Part shown: in pieces, positions 7,046-16,979 of the stretch
Layout of the letters: each line of letters starts with the position of its first letter
Numbering within the stretch: the stretch's first letter is position 1
Assembly: GCA_019414645.1 (NCBI GenBank)
Contig: DXLP01000034.1
Location: 2,966-21,867, forward strand
Reading direction: 5' to 3'
DNA: 18,902 bases
Source of the DNA: Collinsella sp.
Lineage (GTDB): Bacteria; Actinomycetota; Coriobacteriia; Coriobacteriales; Coriobacteriaceae
Notes under the pieces: model-generated
Told to the model about the DNA's origin: nothing
The model's database searches: none
The model's input: only the letters and a program-made list of their open reading frames with translations
Program-made: the position numbers and the translations under genes

Positions 7046-7735
7046 TTGCCCGTCGTCGCCGCTATGACCATTACCTCGCATGCATCGGATGCCATGGTCG
7101 CCATTCCGTTTTGGCTCGAGATGTTCGCTGTTGTCGCTGCATCGATCTCGGGTGTGCTGGTTGCGCGCGAGCACAAGCTCGACCTGGTGGGTGCAGTTGC
7201 GCTCGCGGTGGTCTGCGGTCTGGGCGGCGGTCTTTTGCGCGATATGACGCTGCAGGTGGGCAACGTCTACATCCTCAACCAGCCAATGGCGCTGCCGCTC
7301 TCCATCGCCACGGCAGCCATCATCTACATTTTCCCGGCAATCGTCGACAAGCCCGAAAAACTCATCCCCTTGCTCGACATCATCTCGGTCGGCATCTATG
7401 CGGCAACCGGCGCAGACAAGGCGCTGGTTTACGGCTTTGCACCGGCGGTGTGCATCATGATGGGCTTTTTCACCGCGGTGGGCGGCGGCATGCTGCGCGA
7501 CGGCTTTATGGGCGTGGTTCCGGGCATTTTCCAACGCACTAACTTTTATGCCATCGCGGCCATCGCCGGATCGACAAGCTATGTGTGTCTCGTTATGAGT
7601 GGCTTGGTCAGCAATGTCGCCGCGCTGGTCGTATGCGTTGTCGTGACCATGGGTCTGCGCTGGCTCTCGCTGCGCTTTGACATCAAAAGCCCCACCGAAG
7701 AGGACATCGCGCGCTTTTTGCACCGCAAAAAGTAG
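7046..7735 (+). CDS. TRIC/UPF0126-family cation channel
   Basis: Prokaryotic TRIC (YicG-like, UPF0126) proteins are small membrane proteins that form monovalent cation channels. The 229-residue product has about seven hydrophobic segments and the two diagnostic glycine-rich repeats, GLGGGLLRD (58-66) and AVGGGMLRD (144-152), one in each internal repeat. The length matches the family. The start is a TTG at 7046, supported by AAAGGA seven bases upstream. The ATG at 7064 has no Shine-Dalgarno. It stands alone, with the next plus-strand gene about 107 bases downstream. Physiological role in this organism is unknown. Confidence 0.9.
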   Translation: MPVVAAMTITSHASDAMVAIPFWLEMFAVVAASISGVLVAREHKLDLVGAVALAVVCGLGGGLLRDMTLQVGNVYILNQPMALPLSIATAAIIYIFPAIVDKPEKLIPLLDIISVGIYAATGADKALVYGFAPAVCIMMGFFTAVGGGMLRDGFMGVVPGIFQRTNFYAIAAIAGSTSYVCLVMSGLVSNVAALVVCVVVTMGLRWLSLRFDIKSPTEEDIARFLHRKK

Positions 7736-7803
7736 ACAGCACGGCACGACCCTTCGAAATGCAACCGAGAGGTTCTTTTAGAGCGCCCGCACGTTGGGTA
7801 CCC

Positions 7804-7830
7804 TGTTAGGTATATGCCGAACACCTAACA
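7804..7830. promoter_or_regulatory. Inverted repeat just upstream of the ribosome-binding site
   Basis: TGTTAGGT (7804-7811) and ACCTAACA (7823-7830) are perfect 8-bp arms around an 11-base centre. The repeat ends directly next to the AAAGGA Shine-Dalgarno of the gene at 7843. It may be an operator for a dimeric repressor or an mRNA hairpin that modulates initiation. Confidence 0.45.
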
Positions 7831-7842
7831 AAAGGATCAACC

Positions 7843-8988
7843 ATGGCTTTCAATCAAACCGCGGCGGCGCCGTCGCACAAGATGCGTCGCTGCCTGCTTA
7901 TGGCATTCGCGCTCATCGCTCTGGCGATCACCGCGCTTCCCACGGCGTCGTTCGCCGGCACGGACACCGCAGGCAACGTACTTGCGACCGACAATGACGC
8001 CAATCCGTCCGGCGTCGAAGGTGACCTGTACTGGGCAGGTCAGGCCCTCAACTTGGACGATACGTCCATCGACCGCGATATCATCGCCACGGGCGATACT
8101 CTCTCGATCCGCGACTGCACGGTGGGCGGCGCCGTCCGTCTGGCGGCACGCACCATCGACATTGCCAAGACCACGGTTGATGGCAGCGTGACCGTTGCTG
8201 GCCAGCATGTCGTTCTCAATTCCGACAGCACCGCTAACTGTTTCTACGCGATAGGCGAGACGGTTGCCTTGCGAGGCTCCACCAAGTCGGCAGCGCTCGC
8301 GGGCGATACGGTAACCATCGACGGCACCGTCGATGGCGATGTCGAGGTTTGGGCCGACAAGCTCATCCTGGGCAAGAACGCCCACATCACCGGCACCGTG
8401 AACGCGCACGTCTCCGAGGACCCCGAGCGCGCCGCGGGAGCCGAGGTCGGCGCACTCAAGATCGACCGCACCGAGAACGAGGATACCTCCACCGTTAACG
8501 ATGTCATCGGCGGTATCGTCGCCGCGGCACTCTCGACCTGCTTTGTCGCCCTGTTACTCGAGCTCGTCTTTCCGCGCGCCACCGCCAGCGCCGCCGGCAT
8601 GCTCCACCAGCGCCCCACGCCCCTGTGGGTGAGCGGTCTTCTGGGCACGATTGCTATCGTCCCCGCCGTCCTACTGCTGATTATCTCCATCGCTGGTCTA
8701 TCGCTTGCCGGAGCCCTCATGTGCGGCGTTATTGGCATCGCGCTGGTATCGAGTGCCTTTGCAGGGTGCGCGATCGCGCGCATGGTCGGACACAGCCAGA
8801 ACCGCTACGCCATGGCAGCCATCGGCGGCGTGATCGCCGGCGCCCTCACGGGGCTTCCCCTCGTAGGCGGCTTCATCAGCGGCGTGGCCTTTGTCTTTAT
8901 GCTCGGCTACATCATCCAGATCATCTGGCGCAACGCCCACCTCAAGCCGCAGCAGCCGGCTAACACGTCAGAACTCCCCACCGCTTAG
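7843..8988 (+). CDS. Secreted/membrane polymer-forming (bactofilin-like) protein
   Basis: The 381-residue product starts with a positively charged N-terminus and a hydrophobic signal segment (about 14-38, ending ASFA). Residues about 56-190 form a repetitive region with regularly spaced short strands and D/T/V/G turns (for example GDTLSIRDCTVGGAVRL, DGTVDGDVEV), the look of a right-handed beta-helix as in bactofilins or polymer-forming proteins. From about 221 to 363 there are about five hydrophobic helices, rich in Gly and Ala. The repeat domain would lie outside the membrane if the signal is used. The ATG at 7843 has AAAGGA six bases upstream. A similar combination of polymer-forming repeats and C-terminal helices is known in uncharacterised bacterial proteins. 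Function is unknown; a role in envelope organisation is a guess. Confidence 0.75.
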   Translation: MAFNQTAAAPSHKMRRCLLMAFALIALAITALPTASFAGTDTAGNVLATDNDANPSGVEGDLYWAGQALNLDDTSIDRDIIATGDTLSIRDCTVGGAVRLAARTIDIAKTTVDGSVTVAGQHVVLNSDSTANCFYAIGETVALRGSTKSAALAGDTVTIDGTVDGDVEVWADKLILGKNAHITGTVNAHVSEDPERAAGAEVGALKIDRTENEDTSTVNDVIGGIVAAALSTCFVALLLELVFPRATASAAGMLHQRPTPLWVSGLLGTIAIVPAVLLLIISIAGLSLAGALMCGVIGIALVSSAFAGCAIARMVGHSQNRYAMAAIGGVIAGALTGLPLVGGFISGVAFVFMLGYIIQIIWRNAHLKPQQPANTSELPTA

Positions 8989-8994
8989 CCGCCA

Positions 8995-9054
8995 ACCACC
9001 ACAAAGGGGCCAGGCACCTTTGTGGTGGTGCAAAAGGGTCAGGTTACTTTGCAC
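8995..9054. repeat. Two tandem REP-like stem-loops
   Basis: The first has perfect 13-bp arms, ACCACCACAAAGG (8995-9007) and CCTTTGTGGTGGT (9017-9029). The second pairs GTGCAAA (9028-9034) with TTTGCAC (9048-9054). Their cores are variants of one unit: AAAGGGGCCAGGCACCTTT and AAAAGGGTCAGGTTACTTT. They lie just after the stop codon of the gene at 7843 and before a strong terminator. The GGGYCAGG core with palindromic flanks resembles interspersed elements seen in many bacteria, some near RAYT-type transposases; that link is inference. Confidence 0.65.
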
Positions 9055-9063
9055 TAACAAACG

Positions 9064-9106
9064 AAGCGGGGCACCCGATCGCATCGACCGGGTGCCCCGC
9101 TTTTCT
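9064..9106. terminator. Bidirectional intrinsic terminator between convergent genes
   Basis: AAGCGGGGCACCCG (9064-9077) and CGGGTGCCCCGCTT (9089-9102) form a perfect 14-bp GC-rich stem over an 11-base loop. On the plus strand TTTTCTTGG follows. On the minus strand the tail CTTCGTTTG is weaker. It lies between the convergent genes ending at 8988 and 9210 and probably stops transcription from both sides. Confidence 0.85.
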
Positions 9107-9209
9107 TGGAGGGTTCTCTAGTAACTTTTTCAAAACCAATGATCATCAGGTCGGTAGACCTGCGCGTCACTCATTACGGAGGCAGTACGCCAGTGAGCAT
9201 GGAAGGCAA

Positions 9210-10853
9210 TTATTTTTCACGGCGACCTCCTCCCCGCTTGATGACGAGCGCGACAACAATAGCCGCCACTCCGACGGCAGCCAAAACCGCCACCAGCACC
9301 AACGTTCTATCTCCCGTCGAGGGCATAAAGCCTCGACTTGCTTCTCTACTTGGGGTGTTGAGCACCGACAGTTCAATTAAACCCGTCCCGGCATCGGCGG
9401 CATCAACCCGCAGAGGGCTTTCGGCCGATACAGTCACCTTGGGCTTCGCGGCCGCCACCTGTTTAACGTCCAGGCCCTCGGCCGTAACCGTCACCGTACG
9501 TTTGCCCTCAAAGGCGGTGTAACCCTTGGGAGCCGCGACCTCCTCGACGGTGTAGACACCCGCGTCCACACCGCTCAATTCCACATGGCCATCCGCGCCC
9601 GTGGTGACGCACGCGTCGGCATCCGTCGACCACGAGCCGTCAGTCGTTAGAATGTGCCCGCGGTCATCGATAATGCGCAGCTTGGCGCCCGCGAGCGGCT
9701 TATCGTCCGAGCTTGAGCGCTTGATCAGACTGAGTCCCCAGGTGTAGGCGCACGCGTCATCGCTCGGCGTGCGGGTGAAGCCGGCGTCGCCGGACTGGTC
9801 GGCGAGGGGAGAGCGAGGGTAGCGCAGGTAGACCTCGTTGGGGTTGCCCTTCGCGATGCCGTGGTTGCACGCGCTGTTGAGCGGAGCGTTGTACACGGCG
9901 ACCGCGCGGGCGCCCGCGGTGAAGACGTCGGCCCCGCCGAGCGCGGCGATCAGGTCGCCGGTACGCACGGTGAAGGAGCACCCCTCGACCGAGACCTTGC
10001 ACTGTGAAGTAATGTCCGCCCACCCTTTAACCGGCGTCGAGCTGGCGTTACCGCCCTCACATGCGACGGCGTCGAAGCCGCCCTCGGCGCCCGCCGCCAC
10101 GTACACGCGCATGCTCGCGGCGACCTTGGAGGGGTCGAGCCCCGCGCTCATGGTGTCGACGAACCGCACCGTATAGGCGTCGTAGGCGGTGAGCCCGGCC
10201 GGGACCATGGCAGAGAGGCGCCAGTACAGGTCGTCGGCGACCGTGGCGTCGGCGGCCTTCTGCCAGGCGGCGGTGCTGTCCTCCAGCACGTGCTTGGCGA
10301 CCTTGGGAGTCGCCGCCTTGGGCTTGACGGTGACGGCGCTGCCGCCCACCAGGGCCATGATCGGCGCGGTGCCGGCCTCGCCCCGGGCGATGGCGTCGTC
10401 GTCGGCGACGATGAGCCAGTAGCCGCAGGGCAGCTCGGCCGCCGTGCCCGCGTTAAGGGCCACGGAAGTTGCGTCGGCATTGCAAATCGCGCGGGCAAGC
10501 TTTGCCGTCAGCGCGGTCGTCATATGCCCGTCGGCATTCATCCATTCGGCAGTCTCTTGCGCCGCCGATGCCGAGCCATCAAGCCCCGCATCATAAAGCA
10601 CGGGAAGAACGGCTTGACGAACCGCGCCATTCGCCCACGTTACGTCAGTTGCAATTTTATGGCCAGCATCGTCATCATCGATAACTGTCGCCGAAAAGAG
10701 CTGGTACGCGTCATACCGCGTCGCGACTGTACCGTCCACCGTAATGGCACCGGTGTCGGCAGCACGAGCCGTCCTGGGCAGCATCGCAAAAGAGAACATA
10801 GCGACCGTAGCTATCGTCGCGACGGCCAACAAGCGGCACCAAAGCCTACTCAC
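9210..10853 (-). CDS. SpaA/FimA-type major pilin with MPSTG sorting signal
   Basis: This looks like a pilus shaft subunit, exported and joined by a class C sortase. With the chosen start it has 547 residues: a signal peptide (1-30, ending TARA), then an N-terminal domain ending in AVTVKPKAATPK, where the lysines resemble the pilin motif used in polymerisation. A fimbrial D2-type domain (YTVRFVDTMSAGLD) follows, then a SpaA domain (about 376-465) with the E-box-like YTVEEVAAPKGY. The cell-wall sorting signal is MPSTGD (from about 510), a hydrophobic stretch and a KRGGGRREK tail. The GTG at 10853 is chosen because GAGGTGG lies five bases upstream and the protein then begins as a clean signal peptide. 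It overlaps the adhesin stop by eight bases, suggesting translational coupling. An ATG at 10910 is an alternative. The middle part is much GC-richer than its ends. Confidence 0.88.
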   Translation of the reverse strand: MSRLWCRLLAVATIATVAMFSFAMLPRTARAADTGAITVDGTVATRYDAYQLFSATVIDDDDAGHKIATDVTWANGAVRQAVLPVLYDAGLDGSASAAQETAEWMNADGHMTTALTAKLARAICNADATSVALNAGTAAELPCGYWLIVADDDAIARGEAGTAPIMALVGGSAVTVKPKAATPKVAKHVLEDSTAAWQKAADATVADDLYWRLSAMVPAGLTAYDAYTVRFVDTMSAGLDPSKVAASMRVYVAAGAEGGFDAVACEGGNASSTPVKGWADITSQCKVSVEGCSFTVRTGDLIAALGGADVFTAGARAVAVYNAPLNSACNHGIAKGNPNEVYLRYPRSPLADQSGDAGFTRTPSDDACAYTWGLSLIKRSSSDDKPLAGAKLRIIDDRGHILTTDGSWSTDADACVTTGADGHVELSGVDAGVYTVEEVAAPKGYTAFEGKRTVTVTAEGLDVKQVAAAKPKVTVSAESPLRVDAADAGTGLIELSVLNTPSREASRGFMPSTGDRTLVLVAVLAAVGVAAIVVALVIKRGGGRREK

Positions 10854-13800
10854 GGCGACCACCTCGATCTTGATCGCGATGGCGGTGAGCATGCATCCAT
10901 GTCGCGGCAAAGCACAGCAGCGAAGCGCCAGCCAGATACGTCATAGTCAAGCCGGCACCGCCTGCCTCGGGAAGCGTGGTCGAGTATCTGTTGGTAAAAG
11001 TCGGCGGGGTCGAAGAGCCATTGTCGTAGGTGACGGTGGCGACGAGATTCCTCTCACCGTTGTCCACCTTAACCGTGACCTTGTGCTGGGTCCTGTCGTA
11101 GGTGATGTGGTCCTTGACGTTGTTCTCGGCGCCCTCGGGGACGACCTCAGAGATGGTATAAGTATAGGTATCGGCCTTGTTGTAGTCGACGTTGAAGGAG
11201 ACGTTGCCCATGGCATCGTTGGTCACCGTTTGGAGCACCCTGTCCTTGTCATCCTTGAGCGCGAACGAGAACTGACCTTCCTTGAACGTTCCGCCTGCGA
11301 GCACCTTCTCTGCGTTAATAACCGCCTTGCCCGTCATGCGGTTGTCGTAGACCCAGATCTCGTCCTTCTTTGTATCGTCGATGATCTCCGCACCGTCGAC
11401 GATGTCCTTTGCCTTAGTTAGCGCAGCCTGATAATCCTTGTCGCTCGCGCTGCCCTTGAGCATGATCCACGTGGGATCGGCCTTGGCATAGCCAACAGGC
11501 GCCTTGGTCTCCACGAGCTGATAGAGCACGCAATTACTCATCTTCTTGTCGCTTGTGCCGAACGAGATTTTGCCGTTGGCGTCGGTGGGGACGTCGATCG
11601 CGGCCTCGTCAAACGGCGTTCTGGCGTTCTCTACATTTCCGTCATCCGCAACCTGGCCCATATCCACGCTGTAGAGTGTGAACTTCGCCCCCTCGAGCGT
11701 CGCGCCGACCTGCTGGGCGTCGTACTTGGTCATCGTGATGCTGTAGCCGTTGCCGCCCGCGCTGGCGGACGCATTTTGAATCTTCCATTTTTGCTCGTCG
11801 ACCGCCGAACCCTCCGTCACCCCCGCAAGCTCGGCGGTGTTGGAAAGGGACACCTCTTCGCCGGGGTTTCCGGTCGGGATAACCTCATACTCGACCTTGA
11901 GGTATTTCCCGTCGGGCACCTCAAGAGTCAACTTCGTACGCGAGCCAGATTCATCCTTGACTTGCTCCATCTTCGACGAATAGTCCTTGTCAGCCAGCGG
12001 TGACCAGGCACCATTCACCTGCTCATAGACCTTAAACGTCGACGGCACCAGCGCGCACTTGGCATCCATGGTATCGACGAGCTCAAGGAAGTCGGTGCCA
12101 TTTTTAAGGGCAACGGCAGACTCGTTAACAAGAATGGTGTATTTGATGCGATTGCTATTGGCAACCTGCTCGCCGGACTTTTTGATGACGTTGTTCTTAA
12201 TGATGACGTCACCTTTACCGGAATCGAACTTTTTAACTCCTGACCCCGCGCTGGCCTTGTTGGTGAACTTCACCTCGTTTGTGGAGGTATCGAGCTCGCC
12301 GCGCTTGACCGCCGTCTTGTACGTGAGCTTTGCGTAGCCGGCATAGCTTTCAAGCTCAGTCGTGGGGATGGAGAAGGTGACCGTATTGCCGTTGCGGCTG
12401 ACGTTGTCGGCGGCGAGCGTCCGACCCGTAACGACCTCCTTGGCCTCGCCTCCGCGATGAAGCCCCGTATGTTTATCATAGGGGTTCTGCACGAGCGTAT
12501 ACTTTGCGGAATTCGCAACATAGCTCATACCATCCGGAAGGCTATCAACGATATTCAGCGGTTTCCCGCCCAGCTTTCCAGCTCCATAGTATTCGAACTC
12601 GCCATTTGCGCCCTTATTACCCTTTTGGCGGTTTGCATACACCGTCCAGTCGACGATCCAGGCGCCCTTCTCATCCGAGCCGTCAACGGTATGCCAATCG
12701 AAGTTCTCAGCCCAAGACACCTTCGACTCCGCTTCCGGCTTCTCGACCGCGGGCATCGTTTCTCGGTTGACAACGTACTTGATGGGTTCGGTGAACGGCC
12801 ACTGTAGTCTCAGGCCCGGCGCTTCGACCGCTGCGAAGTTTGAGTACCAGCCCGACAGCGCTTCTGATGTGGTGTCGTAGGTGATAACGGCGTAGTCCTC
12901 GTTCTCGAGAGCGGCTTTCACGTTGTCGGTAACGATGATTTTGAGGTCGTAGTTTTTCTTTGTTTCATTACCCGGATAGCTGGTCGTTGGTCTCCAGTCG
13001 GTGCCCGGAACCAGCTCGGTATTGCCGATTTTAATGGTAATGGAGCTTTCGTCGACACCAAGTTTCTGCGACCATGCCGACTGAAACGTGTCCTTCACCG
13101 TCACCTCGCCTGGATGGGCCGCATTGACGATCGCCTTCAGCGCGACCTTCGTCTCCCACGTCGCCCTGCCCGTCGTCGCCGCCTCATCGTATCTCACGAG
13201 CCTCTTGGTGATCGGCACAACACCCGTCAGCTGCGGCGTGAAACTGCCATCATCCGTACCGGAAACGGAACCTTTGCGCTCGATGGTCGCGCTGTTGCGC
13301 ACGGTGTCGTACGAGTTCGTATCGTTCATCTTGGTGTGATAAACGATGCAGTAGGTGGCATATTTATCGTTAAGGTTGTCCGGGAACGTATAGGAAAAGG
13401 TATCTTTCGACGAATCAAGAGCACGCTCGTAGATCTTGACTCCATCCGATTCTGACGTACCTTTGTAAACCGTGTAACTCCCCGTATACGTTTGTTTAGC
13501 GTCCAACTTATCGGTGAACTTGTAGCCACTCATGTCAGCCTTGAGCTCGCCTTGGTTGAGTTTGACTGTCCATGCGATGTCGGACGGGGTGCCCTTGCCC
13601 GTCTTCTGAATCATGTCATAACGGAAGCTGCTGGGTGCGACGCCCTCAATCTTGCCGCTAGGACGATCGCCGACGCCCCACTCCCAGGCTGCTGTGTTTT
13701 TGGATGCAGGTTGATTGTGGATGAACTCTCCGTTTTTCGCGGAGATATCTCTCTTCAGCTTGGTTTCATACGTAATCGTATGGACACCTTGGGGAAGGCT

Positions 13801-14598
13801 GCCCAAGTTCTCGATGGTCGCGGTCTGACCTTCGATTTTTGGCTGCGATCCAATCGTCTTGTTATCGAGCTTAAAGCTGTCTTTCACAAATTCGAAGTTG
13901 GCGCCCAGCGTATCGGTGAACTTGACGTTCGTGGCATATGACTCGACGGTGAGTTTAACGGTCCAGGTCACCTTGGCCACGCCGTCGGCGCCCTGGGAGA
14001 AGGCCCCCGACTTCTCCCCCGTGACATTGCCGTCCTTGGTGGGGATATTGATCGTTCCCATACCGGGGAACACGACAGATGCGTTGCCACCAGAACCGAC
14101 ATCCTTGTTTTTAAGCTGGAACGAGAAGTTCGCCGCGACATGAACGTCTGCGGGATTGGACGAGAGCCACGCCTCGTCAAACGTAAAGATAACCTTGTTG
14201 CCCTTGATCTTCCATGTGCCAGCCTTGGCGGCGGTAGCCTCCGGACCCTCCATGAGGTCGCCACCGTCGTTATCGTCGACGACAATGGTATCGAGAAACT
14301 CATAGACAGCGATGTTATTCCCGGGCTTAGGCTCCTTGCCGGTGTTGAACATTGCCGAGAAAGCTCCATAGAGCTTCGAAGTAGACGTTACAGCGCTATC
14401 GAGCTTTTGAGTATGGCTCTCGTCGGTAAACAGCCCAACCGTAACGTCCGCCGTCGTCCCATCAATCACAATCGGCGTCGGCGTGCTCACGTCCTCGGCG
14501 CGCACGGGGGCCGCACCGTAAAACACTGCGGCGGTGAGGCAAATCAAAATGAAAATCAGAGCCGCCATACCCAGCGACCGTGAGCGGTGTGCGTCCAT
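10846..14598 (-). CDS. Large LPXTG-like surface adhesin, likely pilus tip protein
   Basis: This 1250-residue protein is exported (signal segment about 8-35, ending PVRA) and anchored by a C-terminal sorting signal LPEAG (from about 1209), a membrane stretch and a basic tail. After the signal, an adhesin-like N-terminal region (about 40-300) and several repeated Ig-like or D2-type modules follow, recognisable by segments such as VKFTDTLGANFEFVKDS and VKDTFQSAWSQKLGVD. A SpaA-like domain (about 975-1085, with YQLVETKAPVGYA) is followed by an FctA/Spy0128-type isopeptide domain (about 1090-1205, AEKVLAGGTFKEGQFSFAL). The ATG at 14598 has AGGGGA five bases upstream. It precedes and overlaps the pilin gene, the usual tip-then-shaft order. 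What it binds is unknown. No sortase gene is found beside it. Confidence 0.85.
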   Translation of the reverse strand: MDAHRSRSLGMAALIFILICLTAAVFYGAAPVRAEDVSTPTPIVIDGTTADVTVGLFTDESHTQKLDSAVTSTSKLYGAFSAMFNTGKEPKPGNNIAVYEFLDTIVVDDNDGGDLMEGPEATAAKAGTWKIKGNKVIFTFDEAWLSSNPADVHVAANFSFQLKNKDVGSGGNASVVFPGMGTINIPTKDGNVTGEKSGAFSQGADGVAKVTWTVKLTVESYATNVKFTDTLGANFEFVKDSFKLDNKTIGSQPKIEGQTATIENLGSLPQGVHTITYETKLKRDISAKNGEFIHNQPASKNTAAWEWGVGDRPSGKIEGVAPSSFRYDMIQKTGKGTPSDIAWTVKLNQGELKADMSGYKFTDKLDAKQTYTGSYTVYKGTSESDGVKIYERALDSSKDTFSYTFPDNLNDKYATYCIVYHTKMNDTNSYDTVRNSATIERKGSVSGTDDGSFTPQLTGVVPITKRLVRYDEAATTGRATWETKVALKAIVNAAHPGEVTVKDTFQSAWSQKLGVDESSITIKIGNTELVPGTDWRPTTSYPGNETKKNYDLKIIVTDNVKAALENEDYAVITYDTTSEALSGWYSNFAAVEAPGLRLQWPFTEPIKYVVNRETMPAVEKPEAESKVSWAENFDWHTVDGSDEKGAWIVDWTVYANRQKGNKGANGEFEYYGAGKLGGKPLNIVDSLPDGMSYVANSAKYTLVQNPYDKHTGLHRGGEAKEVVTGRTLAADNVSRNGNTVTFSIPTTELESYAGYAKLTYKTAVKRGELDTSTNEVKFTNKASAGSGVKKFDSGKGDVIIKNNVIKKSGEQVANSNRIKYTILVNESAVALKNGTDFLELVDTMDAKCALVPSTFKVYEQVNGAWSPLADKDYSSKMEQVKDESGSRTKLTLEVPDGKYLKVEYEVIPTGNPGEEVSLSNTAELAGVTEGSAVDEQKWKIQNASASAGGNGYSITMTKYDAQQVGATLEGAKFTLYSVDMGQVADDGNVENARTPFDEAAIDVPTDANGKISFGTSDKKMSNCVLYQLVETKAPVGYAKADPTWIMLKGSASDKDYQAALTKAKDIVDGAEIIDDTKKDEIWVYDNRMTGKAVINAEKVLAGGTFKEGQFSFALKDDKDRVLQTVTNDAMGNVSFNVDYNKADTYTYTISEVVPEGAENNVKDHITYDRTQHKVTVKVDNGERNLVATVTYDNGSSTPPTFTNRYSTTLPEAGGAGLTMTYLAGASLLCFAATWMHAHRHRDQDRGGRRE

Positions 14599-14751
14599 AG
14601 TTGTCCCCTAATTCCTACAACACAGTGTGGAATACGGCGAATCGTCGGATCGAACACAAGCCCCAACATCAACGAGAACCTACCTAGCGCATTGCAAGAA
14701 CCCATTGGGGAGTACCTTCTAAGACGGTTCGTCTATGCCACAATGCATAAA

Positions 14752-14789
14752 ATAATATATAGATACCAATCATGTAAACCGCAGGTCAA
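14752..14789 (-). promoter_or_regulatory. Candidate promoter region of the pilus operon
   Basis: Possible -35 boxes TTGACC (14789-14784) or TTTACA (14778-14773) lie upstream of TATTAT (14757-14752), the second with a 15-base spacer. The leader to the adhesin ATG would be about 150 bases. The spacing is not ideal, so this is tentative. Confidence 0.3.
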
Positions 14790-14961
14790 TAGGTCTTTTA
14801 ATTTAATACCAGTTGATATTTATCTGTTAACAGTTTTGCATCATACCGGCTATATTCAGTGGAATTATGTATATGTTTAAACAACTTTACTTTGGCTGGG
14901 AAGCCAATCGGAGGGATAGTCGCCCCAGCTGTGATGCAAACTAACCCGTCCCCCTTGCACC

Positions 14962-14997
14962 AAAAAGGGCGCCGACCATTACGGTCGACGCCCTTTC
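14962..14997 (-). terminator. Intrinsic terminator after typA
   Basis: On the minus strand AAAGGGCGTCGACC pairs with GGTCGGCGCCCTTT over a short loop, followed by TTTTTGG. It starts about 27 bases after the typA stop. Confidence 0.88.
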
Positions 14998-15023
14998 TTG
15001 TTAGACGCTATAAAGTCCAGCGC

Positions 15024-16862
<1,839 letters not shown>

Positions 16863-16979
16863 GTAGTTCCCCTATCTTCTATCCATATACAAACGGCACG
16901 CGTATGCGGCCCGCCCAGCGATACAACGCTCAGCGGGAATATTGAGCCTTTTACCGAAAACTCGTTTATTTTAGCGATT

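Larger units (their letters stand above)
14599..15023. other. AT-rich non-coding region upstream of the pilus operon
   Basis: These 425 bases contain no convincing gene. Bases 14725-14885 are strikingly AT-rich compared with the surroundings. On the minus strand there are promoter-like boxes: TTGACC at 14789-14784, TTTACA at 14778-14773 and TATTAT at 14757-14752, though none combines at ideal spacing. This is the likely control region of the pilus operon. The typA terminator occupies its right end (14962-14997). Confidence 0.5.

Noticed and set aside
7001..7747. Minus-strand open frame of 248 codons
   Set aside because: Antisense to the TRIC-family gene, which has clear diagnostic motifs. 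The frame is rich in His, Arg and Asp as expected of a shadow.
9122..9209. Remnant of a sortase gene downstream of the pilin
   Set aside because: Only 88 bases with a small CAGGTC/GACCTG stem at 9147-9162. No frame shows a sortase TLxTC-type motif.
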